Source of the DNA: a virus
Virus record (IMG/VR): IMGVR_UViG_3300025505_000001
Span: 1-51,539 of that record
Length of the DNA stretch: 51,539 bases
Strand: one strand, 5' to 3'
Below, piece by piece: positions 14,863 to 21,274 of the stretch. Both the position numbers and the translations under genes were made by a program. How positions within the stretch are numbered: the stretch's first letter is position 1; each line of letters opens with the position of its first letter. The notes beneath the pieces are model-generated. The model ran no database searches, was not told the origin of the DNA, and saw only the letters and a program-made list of their open reading frames with translations.

Positions 14863-14960
14863 ACTGTGTCTGTTTGTGCTTGTGTGCTTGGGGCAGACTG
14901 AGGGAGAGATAGGCGCCGGCTGGTCCCGCAAAACGGAACAGGGCCGGCCCGGGGCCAAAA

Positions 14961-14979
14961 GTCCTATAAAAATTAGGAC
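14961..14979. promoter_or_regulatory. Inverted repeat GTCCTA-N7-TAGGAC
   Basis: Perfect 6-bp arms around TAAAAAT, about 35 bp before the weak rightward -10 at 15014. Candidate operator for the 15089 gene. Confidence 0.45.
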
Positions 14980-15010
14980 CAAAGACCCATATACAGCCGC
15001 CCGGCAAACG

Positions 15011-15019
15011 TGCTAAGAT
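15011..15019 (+). promoter_or_regulatory. Extended -10 element for the 15089 gene
   Basis: TGC TAAGAT, similar to the TGC TATACT of the promoters at 1487 and 15726, but without a clear -35. It would start near 15026. Confidence 0.4.
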
Positions 15020-15021
15020 GA

Positions 15022-15069
15022 CGGCGTCGACCGAACGAAAAACGGCGACACGCCGCTCCTAGACGGAGC
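15022..15069 (+). promoter_or_regulatory. Structured 5' leader of the 15089 gene
   Basis: CGGCGT (15022-15027) pairs with ACGCCG (15050-15055), and GCTCC/GGAGC (15055-15069) forms a second hairpin just before the RBS. This suggests RNA stabilisation or translation control of an abundant protein. Confidence 0.4.
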
Positions 15070-15088
15070 ATGAAAGGCAAGACTAACC

Positions 15089-15457
15089 ATGTCGATTCAG
15101 AACGCTTTCACAAGCATTTACGCAACAGCCCCGGTTGCCAAGGCAAAGGGTGACCTCCCGCCGTTCGTTCGTTGGAGCGAAGCGAAGGGAATTGACCTCA
15201 CGTTCACCGGGATTCGGCTCATGGAGAAGACCCGATTCGGACCCCAATGGTTCCTCGATGTCACAATCGACGGTAAGTTGGTCACGCTGGCTATCAGCCA
15301 AAACGCCAACCGGGTCTTGGAGGCCCAATGCTTGGCGCTTCAAGAGGACAAGACGGCGGTTGGTGCGGTCCTGCAGGTCGCCGATGGCGACGCCGTCTGC
15401 CCTGTCAAGCACCTGGCGATTATCGCACCGAAGACAGGAGGCAAGGGGAGCAAGTAG
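15089..15457 (+). CDS. Hypothetical protein, possibly OB-fold DNA-binding (122 aa)
   Basis: ATG preceded by AAAGG at longish spacing. Small beta-rich protein (IDLTFTGIRLMEKTRFG, FLDVTIDGKLVTLAI) with a basic Gly-rich end (KTGGKGSK), which fits a single-stranded-DNA-binding-like fold, but no diagnostic motif is present. It stands alone between its own leader and a terminator-like hairpin, as expected for a strongly expressed early protein. Confidence 0.6.
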   Translation: MSIQNAFTSIYATAPVAKAKGDLPPFVRWSEAKGIDLTFTGIRLMEKTRFGPQWFLDVTIDGKLVTLAISQNANRVLEAQCLALQEDKTAVGAVLQVADGDAVCPVKHLAIIAPKTGGKGSK

Positions 15458-15464
15458 GCTCCCC
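15445..15464 (+). terminator. Hairpin at end of the 15089 gene
   Basis: GGGGAGC and GCTCCCC pair around the stop codon. No U-tract follows, so termination is uncertain. Confidence 0.4.
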
Positions 15465-15495
15465 CTACCCATCGTCGACGCCGAAAGGCGAGTCT

Positions 15496-15510
15496 GACCC
15501 TGCCAGGGTC
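15496..15510. promoter_or_regulatory. Perfect 7-bp inverted repeat GACCCTG-C-CAGGGTC
   Basis: Palindromic 15-mer in the non-coding stretch before the late promoter. Candidate protein-binding site. Confidence 0.4.
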
Positions 15511-15619
15511 TCGGGACACCCCCCGGGACCTTGGCTTTTCCTTTGCCCGCGCGCGGGAGGGGGGGATGGGCGTCCGCGCCGTGCGCGTCGCGGGGAGGGG
15601 CCCCATATCGACTGTGCGT

Positions 15620-15721
15620 AAAAAATTGGGTCGGGCAAACCTCGTACCGCTACGCGGAACCAATGCTTGATAAGCCAAGCGTTCTCCCGACTGAACGCTC
15701 GTCTCGTTGCGGCCTTCGGCC
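15620..15721. ncRNA. Hairpin-rich non-coding segment before late promoter
   Basis: Successive stems: ATTGG/CCAAT (15625/15664), GCTTG/CAAGC (15665/15680), AGCGTTC/GAACGCT (15678/15699), and GGCC-TTC-GGCC (15711-15721). On the minus strand the first stem is followed by TTTTTT, like an intrinsic terminator. No ORF seen. It could be a small RNA, a packaging site or an origin. The GC-rich 15540-15600 part holds the palindrome CCCGCGCGCGGG. Confidence 0.4.
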
Positions 15722-15725
15722 CGAC

Positions 15726-15754
15726 TTGACGCCTGCGGCGACGTGTGCTATACT
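15726..15754 (+). promoter_or_regulatory. Late-operon sigma-70 promoter
   Basis: TTGACG, 17-bp spacer, extended TGC, TATACT. It shares the 13-base string GTGTGCTATACTT with the promoter at 1487. Start predicted near 15761, leaving a ~38-nt leader to the first late gene. Confidence 0.85.
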
Positions 15755-15798
15755 TCAGTTGCAGGATATTCGGATAGCATCCCACGAAGCAAGAGGCC

Positions 15799-15975
15799 AT
15801 GACATCACCTAAAGCCAGATGGTCCATCGACGCTCCTCAAGCCCTCGATGATGCCGTCACCCGCAAAGCCGCAGAACTCGGCTACAGCCGGACGAAGTTC
15901 GTCCTCAAAGCCGTCGAGTGGGCGCTTTCCCTTGAGGTCGAGAAGACGAGGACGTTCAATGCGAGCCACGATTGA
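15799..15975 (+). CDS. Ribbon-helix-helix DNA-binding protein (58 aa)
   Basis: First gene after the late promoter; AAGAGG precedes ATG. RWSIDAPQALDDAVTRKAAE then a helix ending VLKAVEWAL fits the CopG/Arc ribbon-helix-helix fold: one strand followed by two helices. Such proteins bind operators as dimers; it may regulate its own promoter. It overlaps the next gene. Confidence 0.7.
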   Translation: MTSPKARWSIDAPQALDDAVTRKAAELGYSRTKFVLKAVEWALSLEVEKTRTFNASHD

Positions 15976-16198
15976 AGTCGAGGCCGATGGCCCCATACTC
16001 CCCGACGTATTCCACCGCTGGCTCCAGGAGTTTTGCGGAGCGTTCTACTCTCCCTATAACCCCCTCGAAGGGGGAGTTGTCCATATCAAGTGTATGACCT
16101 TCCACGACGATGCCCCCGTCTCGCTGCGAATGACCGACACAGAATGGGCCGCTATGGCTAAGAAGTATGGCCGTTCCAAGGAGACCCCCAATGGCTAA
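15959..16198 (+). CDS. Hypothetical protein (79 aa)
   Basis: ATG at 15959 overlaps the RHH gene end by 17 bases. Beta/alpha start (ATIEVEADGPILPDVFHRWL); no family recognised. Its last codons contain the SD (AAGGAG) and ATG of the next gene. Confidence 0.6.
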   Translation: MRATIEVEADGPILPDVFHRWLQEFCGAFYSPYNPLEGGVVHIKCMTFHDDAPVSLRMTDTEWAAMAKKYGRSKETPNG

Positions 16199-16400
16199 AG
16201 GCAAACTCCGAGTCGCCCGCTCCCTCCGGTTCCCGGCCACGCTCGACAACCGAGTCATCCAGAGGGCGACCGAGGCTGGCCGCTCCATCTCCGCTCAGTA
16301 CGAGTTCTATGCCGACCAAGGCGAGAAACTCGATAGGCTCCTCCAGGCGATTCGCGCCAAAGGAGAAGCCGTCCCGCAGGAGGTCCGCAACTTTGGCTAA
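16191..16400 (+). CDS. Second ribbon-helix-helix-like protein (69 aa)
   Basis: ATG within the upstream stop region, SD AAGGAG. VARSLRFPATLDNRVIQRAT and EAGRSISAQYEFYADQGEKL again give strand-helix-helix. Likely a DNA-binding dimer, possibly partnering or opposing the 15799 protein. Confidence 0.6.
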   Translation: MAKGKLRVARSLRFPATLDNRVIQRATEAGRSISAQYEFYADQGEKLDRLLQAIRAKGEAVPQEVRNFG

Positions 16401-16560
16401 GCCCCTCCCCCCGGCTTCGCCGGAAACCCCGCCCCCTCCGACCGATGACTTCGACTGGGACATCGACGACCCCGACTGGGACATCTCCGATGACTTCTTC
16501 GAACCCTTAATCATAGCCAAGCCAGCATACGACCGTATGCTAGAAGAACGAGACGACTAA
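16393..16560 (+). CDS. Acidic protein with Asp-Trp repeats (55 aa)
   Basis: TTG start after GCAGGAGG. A Pro-rich N-terminus precedes the near-repeat DFDWDIDDPDWDISDDFF; 17 acidic against about 4 basic residues. Candidate DNA mimic or RHH antagonist; unknown family. Confidence 0.6.
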   Translation: MAKPLPPASPETPPPPTDDFDWDIDDPDWDISDDFFEPLIIAKPAYDRMLEERDD

Positions 16561-16727
16561 TGTCATCCATATGGTTCTCAGCCTCCACCTGCCAAGACCC
16601 AGCCTGCGGCTGGAAAGAGCCCTGGTCCGTTGAACTGGCCCGCGTCGCCGACAACACCAAGGAGCACCGCGCCACGACCGGACACGTCGTCCTCATCGAG
16701 GACCGAAAGAAAGAAACCATTGGCTAA
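16560..16727 (+). CDS. Small zinc-finger-like protein (55 aa)
   Basis: ATG overlaps the upstream TAA by one base. CQDPACGW near the start and HRATTGH later give a C-x4-C...H-x5-H arrangement. Probably metal binding, function unknown. Confidence 0.6.
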   Translation: MSSIWFSASTCQDPACGWKEPWSVELARVADNTKEHRATTGHVVLIEDRKKETIG

Positions 16728-17031
16728 CACCTACATCCCCTACGGGAGCCGGGTCGTCGTTCGGTCCGACCCCCCTGCGGATAAATCTACGGGAGGAATC
16801 TACATCCCCGATTACGCAGTAGAGAAGGCCTCCTCTCGGGGAACCGTTATGGCTGTTGGCCTAGGGGAACTTCGGGAGGATGGTACCCGCGACCCGATGC
16901 CCTTCGCCGATGGCGACGTGGTCTTCTTCCAGAAGGGCGTTGGCATGGGCTTGGTCGAGGGTGACTCCAAGACCCTCATCCTCGACGTTAAGGAAATCGT
17001 AGGGATAGATGAAGCCAGCCTGGCCGGGTAG
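16720..17031 (+). CDS. GroES-like co-chaperonin, copy A (103 aa)
   Basis: TTG start overlapping the upstream stop (TTGGCTAA). The chain GSRVVVRSDPPADKSTGGIY, then YIPDYAVEKASSRGTVMAVG and GDVVFF...ILDVKEIVGI, follows the GroES order: mobile loop at STGGIYIP, roof hairpin region, and the final beta strand. A phage GroES (as T4 gp31) caps the host GroEL to fold the capsid protein. Tandem with copy B. Confidence 0.8.
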   Translation: MANTYIPYGSRVVVRSDPPADKSTGGIYIPDYAVEKASSRGTVMAVGLGELREDGTRDPMPFADGDVVFFQKGVGMGLVEGDSKTLILDVKEIVGIDEASLAG

Positions 17032-17344
17032 AGTCGTCCTAGAAATCCTCCCTGTCGGAGGCACCAAGGGCGGCATCTACGTCAACAAGAACGAGAAGAA
17101 GCCTCACGTCAAAGGCATCGTAGCCCTCGTCGGACACGGCGTCCGCGAGGACATCCAGGTCGATGACTGGGTCATCTTCTCCCGATACTCCGGACTTCCG
17201 TTCGACTTCGCCGACGACGACAAAGAGTACCTAATCTTCAATGAAAAGGATATCTGGGTGAGAGTAGAACCACCGACCTGCCCTCATGGGGTAGACCTCA
17301 AACTAGAGTGCCCCGACTGCACTCACGGAGACGAGAATGCCTGA
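17009..17344 (+). CDS. GroES-like co-chaperonin, copy B with zinc-knuckle tail (111 aa)
   Basis: Overlaps copy A by 23 bases. GRVVLEILPVGGTKGGIYV, GIVALVGHGVRED, DDWVIFSRYSG and YLIFNEKDIWVRVE keep the GroES core in a diverged form with a shortened mobile loop. A CPHG...CPDC zinc-type extension is added at the C-terminus. It could form mixed rings with copy A. Confidence 0.7.
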   Translation: MKPAWPGRVVLEILPVGGTKGGIYVNKNEKKPHVKGIVALVGHGVREDIQVDDWVIFSRYSGLPFDFADDDKEYLIFNEKDIWVRVEPPTCPHGVDLKLECPDCTHGDENA

Positions 17345-17630
17345 CGTAGCCTGCGGTCCCGGCGTCGCGTCCCCCAAAGGCCCCGAGTTGATGGCCGGGA
17401 AAGCCACCGTCAACCTGGTCTTCGACGGCCCCACAATCCTCGGAACGAAGGGAGCCTCGATGGAGTTGAGCGTCACTTGGGGAAAAGACATCAAGCCGAC
17501 CGACCTCGACAAGACTTGCCGGATGCTGGCTCAGTCCATCTACTCGACCTACAAAATCGTCCTGGGCCTCCCTCCCTTCCACGGAAGCACCCCGGAGCAA
17601 CGTCTCCGGATTCTCGGAGTCGGCAAGTGA
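17337..17630 (+). CDS. Hypothetical protein (97 aa)
   Basis: ATG overlaps copy B's stop. Beta-rich middle (KATVNLVFDGPTILGT; ASMELSVTWG) and helical end. No family recognised. Confidence 0.6.
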   Translation: MPDVACGPGVASPKGPELMAGKATVNLVFDGPTILGTKGASMELSVTWGKDIKPTDLDKTCRMLAQSIYSTYKIVLGLPPFHGSTPEQRLRILGVGK

Positions 17631-17806
17631 AGGGGCGTCAGTACCGAGCCTACCAACGCGAACAAGCCTGGACCCTCGTCGCCTGGGGCATCCTCACTGT
17701 GGTCGCATTGACTATCGTTATCAAGATTTGTGGGCAGATTGGATGGGTCCCCTCCCTCATTGTTGGGGCCGTCCTCTGGGCACTCTTCCGGGTTATCAGT
17801 GCCTAG
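17627..17806 (+). CDS. Two-helix membrane protein (59 aa), holin candidate
   Basis: GTG start overlapping TGA (GTGA). Basic N-terminus (KGRQYRAYQREQ), then two membrane helices (LVAWGILTVVALTIVIKI and VPSLIVGAVLWALFRVI). Size and shape fit small class II holins. The endolysin candidate lies 600 bp downstream. Confidence 0.55.
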   Translation: MKGRQYRAYQREQAWTLVAWGILTVVALTIVIKICGQIGWVPSLIVGAVLWALFRVISA

Positions 17807-18110
17807 AGAAGAAGGCTGGATAGGAGTAGACTTCGATGCCACTCTCGCTCGCTCCGACAACGGAGAACCCATCTTCCCTATGGTCAAGAAGGTTCGGCGC
17901 TGGCTGGACCAGGGCGCGGACGTTCGGATATTCACTGCTCGAATGGATATGGGAAAAGATTCTACGCAGGTGGCTGAGGTCAAGGAGTTTTGCCTTCGGC
18001 ACTTTGGCCGGAGCCTGCCCGTAACTAACGTGAAAGACAAAAAGATGTTCGTCCTCTATGACGACCGAGCCCGCCAGGTCGTCCGCAACACAGGAGAAGT
18101 AGTATCGTGA
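17799..18110 (+). CDS. HAD-like phosphatase (103 aa)
   Basis: GTG start inside the previous gene end. GVDFDATLA carries the DxDxT nucleophile motif, VRIFTAR the second motif, and KKMFVLYDDRA the Lys/acid motif, in the right order and length for small phage HAD proteins. Likely a phosphatase acting on nucleotides or DNA ends; substrate unknown. Confidence 0.7.
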   Translation: MPREEGWIGVDFDATLARSDNGEPIFPMVKKVRRWLDQGADVRIFTARMDMGKDSTQVAEVKEFCLRHFGRSLPVTNVKDKKMFVLYDDRARQVVRNTGEVVS

Positions 18111-18436
18111 CCAAGCCCAAAGCCAAGAAGGCCACAGAACCTCAGCCCGTCGAACCAGTCGAGGACCCCTTCGCGCCCGAAGACCCCTTCGCCGACGAAG
18201 GCGAGAGCGGCTCACTGGCCCTCTACTTCGTCTACGAGAAGGAAGGTCAAGCCCAGAAGCCCCTCGCCCGCCTGGCCTACACCCACGCTGGCTCAGAGAA
18301 GGCCTCCAAGAAACTCTCCCACGAGATAGCCCAGTTGCTGACTTCAATCTTCGCCAAGATGGAATCCATGAAGACCGGGGGGGAACCCCTCGTCGTTCTG
18401 CCCGCTGGAGAGATGGATTGGAAGAAGGACGCTTAG
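18107..18436 (+). CDS. Hypothetical protein (109 aa)
   Basis: GTG start overlapping the previous stop. Lys/Pro/Glu-rich N-terminal 40 residues with two DPFA motifs (EDPFAPEDPFADEG), then a soluble domain. Function unknown. Confidence 0.6.
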   Translation: MTKPKAKKATEPQPVEPVEDPFAPEDPFADEGESGSLALYFVYEKEGQAQKPLARLAYTHAGSEKASKKLSHEIAQLLTSIFAKMESMKTGGEPLVVLPAGEMDWKKDA

Positions 18437-18437
18437 C

Positions 18438-18896
18438 ATGAGCATGGACGCCCGTCTCGAAATCGTCGAGAGCCCCCTCAACGTGTTGACCTCCTCCCAG
18501 AGGTGCGACCTTCTCGACCCGGCCAAGACCAACTCGGAACTGATTGCCCTCATCCAATACCTCAACGCCGGGGGCTTCACGATAGGCTTCACAGCCATCA
18601 ACTCCGACCACCACTACGACGGGCCGACCGAGCATTCGGCTGGCCTAGCCTTCGACGGCTGGCCCAAGAACCTCGCAACTGGAGGCGGCTGGCTCGATGA
18701 CATCGCCCCCTACCTGGCCCACCTCGGCAAGTTCCCTAGGCTTAGGAACGTCGGGCTGGCTGGCTCAGCCTACACCCCAGGCAACCTCAAGGCCCTGGGA
18801 CTTCTATGGACACCCTACCCCGAGAACCCTCCCTTCCCGGTCGCCTTCCACGATAACGGCGGGGACCATATCCACCATAACGTCCTCTACGCCTAA
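18438..18896 (+). CDS. M15-type peptidase, probable endolysin
   Basis: 152 aa. TEHSAGLAFD (residues 64-73) matches the SxHxxGxAxD zinc motif of M15/VanY peptidases, and GGDHIHH (141-147) supplies the C-terminal HxH. These enzymes cut peptidoglycan cross-links. No signal peptide, so it needs a holin; several small membrane proteins surround it. Confidence 0.7.
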   Translation: MSMDARLEIVESPLNVLTSSQRCDLLDPAKTNSELIALIQYLNAGGFTIGFTAINSDHHYDGPTEHSAGLAFDGWPKNLATGGGWLDDIAPYLAHLGKFPRLRNVGLAGSAYTPGNLKALGLLWTPYPENPPFPVAFHDNGGDHIHHNVLYA

Positions 18897-18972
18897 AAAG
18901 GGCCAGCCCCCCTGGGCGTAGAAGACATACTTATAGGGGCAAAATCCCCTCACTTGCAAGTCAGGAGAACCC

Positions 18973-19140
18973 ATGAACAACTTCTTCACCGCCGTCTCGA
19001 TTGCTCTGGCCTTCGTGGGCCAAATCGGCGCGGCTCTCGCGGCCATCAAGGCGCACCAGGCCGTGAGCATCCCCCCGTTCAATACCTACATCGAGGGCGC
19101 GCACGTCTCAATCGGTCCGATTCCGATTAACCCTCTGTAA
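18973..19140 (+). CDS. Small membrane protein (55 aa)
   Basis: SD AGGAG then ATG. N-terminal hydrophobic helix (FTAVSIALAFVGQIGAALAA) and a short tail. The gap before it holds a hairpin AGGGG/CCCCT (18935-18950). Lysis-region protein of unknown type. Confidence 0.55.
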   Translation: MNNFFTAVSIALAFVGQIGAALAAIKAHQAVSIPPFNTYIEGAHVSIGPIPINPL

Positions 19141-19144
19141 TAGT

Positions 19145-19225
19145 ATGGACCTACTCGTTGCGCTCCTTGGCTTCGTTATCGCGATGTCCGGGGGCGGGGT
19201 CCATGTCGGCCCCTCTCACCACTAG
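19145..19225 (+). CDS. Micro membrane peptide (26 aa)
   Basis: ATG four bases after the previous stop. DLLVALLGFVIAMSGGG followed by a His/Pro tail. It resembles a single short transmembrane helix; very short, so uncertain. Confidence 0.4.
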   Translation: MDLLVALLGFVIAMSGGGVHVGPSHH

Positions 19226-19239
19226 ATAAGGAAAAACGA

Positions 19240-19410
19240 ATGACTCTCCAAGTTTGGTTCTGGGCCATCTACGTCTTGAGCATCCTCTTTGGTGGATATC
19301 GTGCCGTCAGCGACCCCAGTTCCCGCTCCTACTGGCTCAACACCGTGGTCTTCTATGTCCTAGTCGGCCTGCTGGGGCTGGCTACCTTCGGTGGCCCCTT
19401 AAAGGGCTAA
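19240..19410 (+). CDS. Two-helix membrane protein (56 aa), holin candidate
   Basis: AAGGAAAAACGA precedes ATG. Two hydrophobic stretches (VWFWAIYVLSILFGG and NTVVFYVLVGLLGLATF) separated by a short polar loop with SDPSSRS. Good holin or antiholin candidate beside the M15 peptidase. Confidence 0.55.
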   Translation: MTLQVWFWAIYVLSILFGGYRAVSDPSSRSYWLNTVVFYVLVGLLGLATFGGPLKG

Positions 19411-19469
19411 GCCTCTCGCTTCGCGAAGACACCCGAGTCGACACTCCTTTTCTATAGAAAGGCCCTCTC

Positions 19470-20033
19470 ATGTCAACAGTTATCAACGCCGATGGCACCA
19501 TCACCGAAGCCCCCGTCCCGGGTTCGACCGTCGCTGGCCCTTCCTACAATCCCGGCCAGGGTACCTCCCAGAATTACCCCGCAGGCGACCCTCGTGGTAA
19601 CGTAGGCCCAGTCTCGGTTCCCGGTCCTCAGGCTCCTGCTCCCGCAGGTTCTCCTGGCTATCCGGCAGGTGGGGCCTATACTCCGAACGCTGGTCTCGGC
19701 TTCGTCAACCCCACGGACTCTAGCAAGGCCTACGATACACTCTGCAAGGCTTGCGCGGCCATCTCGCTTGATGTACTTTTCGCGAGAGACCGGATGTCCA
19801 ACGGCAACCTCCCGGAGACTGCGCTTCGGCTGACTGAGGTCATCAACAACCTGCGGTCATCCCTGCCAGCCAACTACCAGGTGGCCCTGAACCAAGGTCT
19901 GTACGGTACGGCTCCTTCCGGCAAGACCAACGCGGACGGTAGCCCAAATGCGGGATTCACCAACGCGGACGGCTCCCACAATACGGGCACGAGAAACGCG
20001 GCAGGTCAAGTGACCCCTGCACCTAAGGTCTAG
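19470..20033 (+). CDS. Hypothetical protein with Pro/Gly-rich and TNADGS repeats
   Basis: 187 aa. The N-terminal 75 residues are Pro/Gly-rich; a helical core (DTLCKACAAISLDVLFARD) follows, then TNADGSPNAGF / TNADGSHNTGT repeats. Probably a virion or assembly protein by position before terminase. Function unknown. Confidence 0.6.
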   Translation: MSTVINADGTITEAPVPGSTVAGPSYNPGQGTSQNYPAGDPRGNVGPVSVPGPQAPAPAGSPGYPAGGAYTPNAGLGFVNPTDSSKAYDTLCKACAAISLDVLFARDRMSNGNLPETALRLTEVINNLRSSLPANYQVALNQGLYGTAPSGKTNADGSPNAGFTNADGSHNTGTRNAAGQVTPAPKV

Positions 20034-20038
20034 GCCTT

Positions 20039-20305
20039 ATGTGGTGGGACCTGGAATCAGACGAAGTTCTACTCCAAAAAATCTATCGAAGGATGGGAAA
20101 AATAATGTCACAACTCGACACACTCAACCAGGGCTTCGTTGACGCCAGTGCCAGCGTTTCGATTCTGAGCACGGACGTAGCGGCCTATATCGCCAAGGGT
20201 GGCGGAGGCACGGTTGACTTAACGGGCGCGATTCAAAACGTCGGCGCTCTCAAGGCCCAGGTCGATACTCTCGACGCTACAATCAAGGCCGCTCTCGGAG
20301 CATAA
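20039..20305 (+). CDS. Short coiled-coil protein (88 aa)
   Basis: ATG at 20039; an in-frame ATG at 20105 has AAGGATGGGA upstream and may be the true start. Core SQLDTLNQGF...VGALKAQVDTLDATIKAAL is heptad-like. In the +1 frame the sequence stays open past its stop to about 20453. Confidence 0.55.
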   Translation: MWWDLESDEVLLQKIYRRMGKIMSQLDTLNQGFVDASASVSILSTDVAAYIAKGGGGTVDLTGAIQNVGALKAQVDTLDATIKAALGA

Positions 20306-20453
20306 CCTAGATGAGGAAGGGCGGCGATGTCCAGTCGGGGGTACTGTCACCAGTAACTTCGTCGGCATCGTCAGCCGCTTCTTCAAAATCAAACTCGTCC
20401 ATCCCTACCCTTTAAGCGGGACAGGGAACCCCCCCTCGGAGTAATCTGATTTA

Positions 20454-20606
20454 ATGTGTCCCACAGAACGGGAACCTTACGAAGCCTACGACCCCGCCCT
20501 CGGCGAATGGGTCGTTTTACCTTGGCGAGGTCCGGCGGCTGATGCCGACGAAGACAACGACGGCGAGTTTCACGGGACAGCCGATGAAATCTACGAAGAG
20601 AACTGA
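20454..20606 (+). CDS. Acidic protein (50 aa)
   Basis: ATG ending in a TGATG overlap with the terminase small-subunit candidate. REPYEAYDPALGEWVVLPW, then DADEDNDGEFHGTADEIYEE. Weak SD. The 150 bases before it hold no well-supported gene. Confidence 0.5.
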   Translation: MCPTEREPYEAYDPALGEWVVLPWRGPAADADEDNDGEFHGTADEIYEEN

Positions 20607-21274
20607 TGCTCGTTCCTGGAAAGACCCTCACCGATGAACAGTTTGCCGCCTGGTTTGGAGCCATCGAGCCCGCCGACAAGTCTGACTTCTTCTATGCTAA
20701 TGGAGGTAGTCCAGATTTGGCACGGTTCGTCTGCGCCCTCGATTTATTGCTGGTGGCGGGGGCGAGACGAGGAGCCCGGAGAGGAACCGAGATTGAGGCC
20801 TACGCGATGGCTTACGGTTGTTCCCTCGAAGAAGCCAAACGAAAATACAGGGACGCCTTAAACCATGACGCAGTTGCCGGACTTCTGGACCGTCTTAGCA
20901 TTAGGGAGCGTATTCTTGCCTGGCTTGGAATCGAGTCGCATTACACTCGCCTGGTCCACGGCCTCCTTGAGCAAGCGAACGACTGGGTCGAAGACGGCCA
21001 CGACCTTACGAAGAACGAGGTCGCACTGGTAAGTGCCGCCTTGAAGGGTGCCTCGGACTTGCAGAAAGGCATCAAGATTGAACAAATCGAAGAGCGTATT
21101 GAGCGAAGCAAGAAGGGTGCCGAGAACGGCAGAGCCGCCGCGCTCGCGGCAATCAGCATTGATGGCGAAGGGGCCAAGGGGCTCCTGGAATGGTTGAAGA
21201 GCAAAGTTGGACCAGACTTCGATAAACTCGTGGCTTCAATCGGCGAAGGCTCACCAGAGGGCCCAAGAGTCTAG
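20606..21274 (+). CDS. Probable terminase small subunit
   Basis: 222 aa, directly before and overlapping the large terminase gene. An N-terminal helical region with AYAMAYGCSLEEAKRKYRDA suggests an HTH that could bind the packaging site, followed by a long charged helix (KIEQIEERIERSKKGAENGR) for oligomerisation. Assigned mainly from position and shape. Confidence 0.6.
   Translation: MLVPGKTLTDEQFAAWFGAIEPADKSDFFYANGGSPDLARFVCALDLLLVAGARRGARRGTEIEAYAMAYGCSLEEAKRKYRDALNHDAVAGLLDRLSIRERILAWLGIESHYTRLVHGLLEQANDWVEDGHDLTKNEVALVSAALKGASDLQKGIKIEQIEERIERSKKGAENGRAAALAAISIDGEGAKGLLEWLKSKVGPDFDKLVASIGEGSPEGPRV

Noticed and set aside
17266-17300. Third copy of the CTCATGGGGTAG repeat
   Set aside because: Only about 13 bases match, and they encode a CPHGV knuckle; likely coincidence.
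20311-20415. 34-codon Ser-rich ORF MRKGGDVQSG...
   Set aside because: Low complexity and in competition with a more protein-like +1 frame; not enough support to call a gene.
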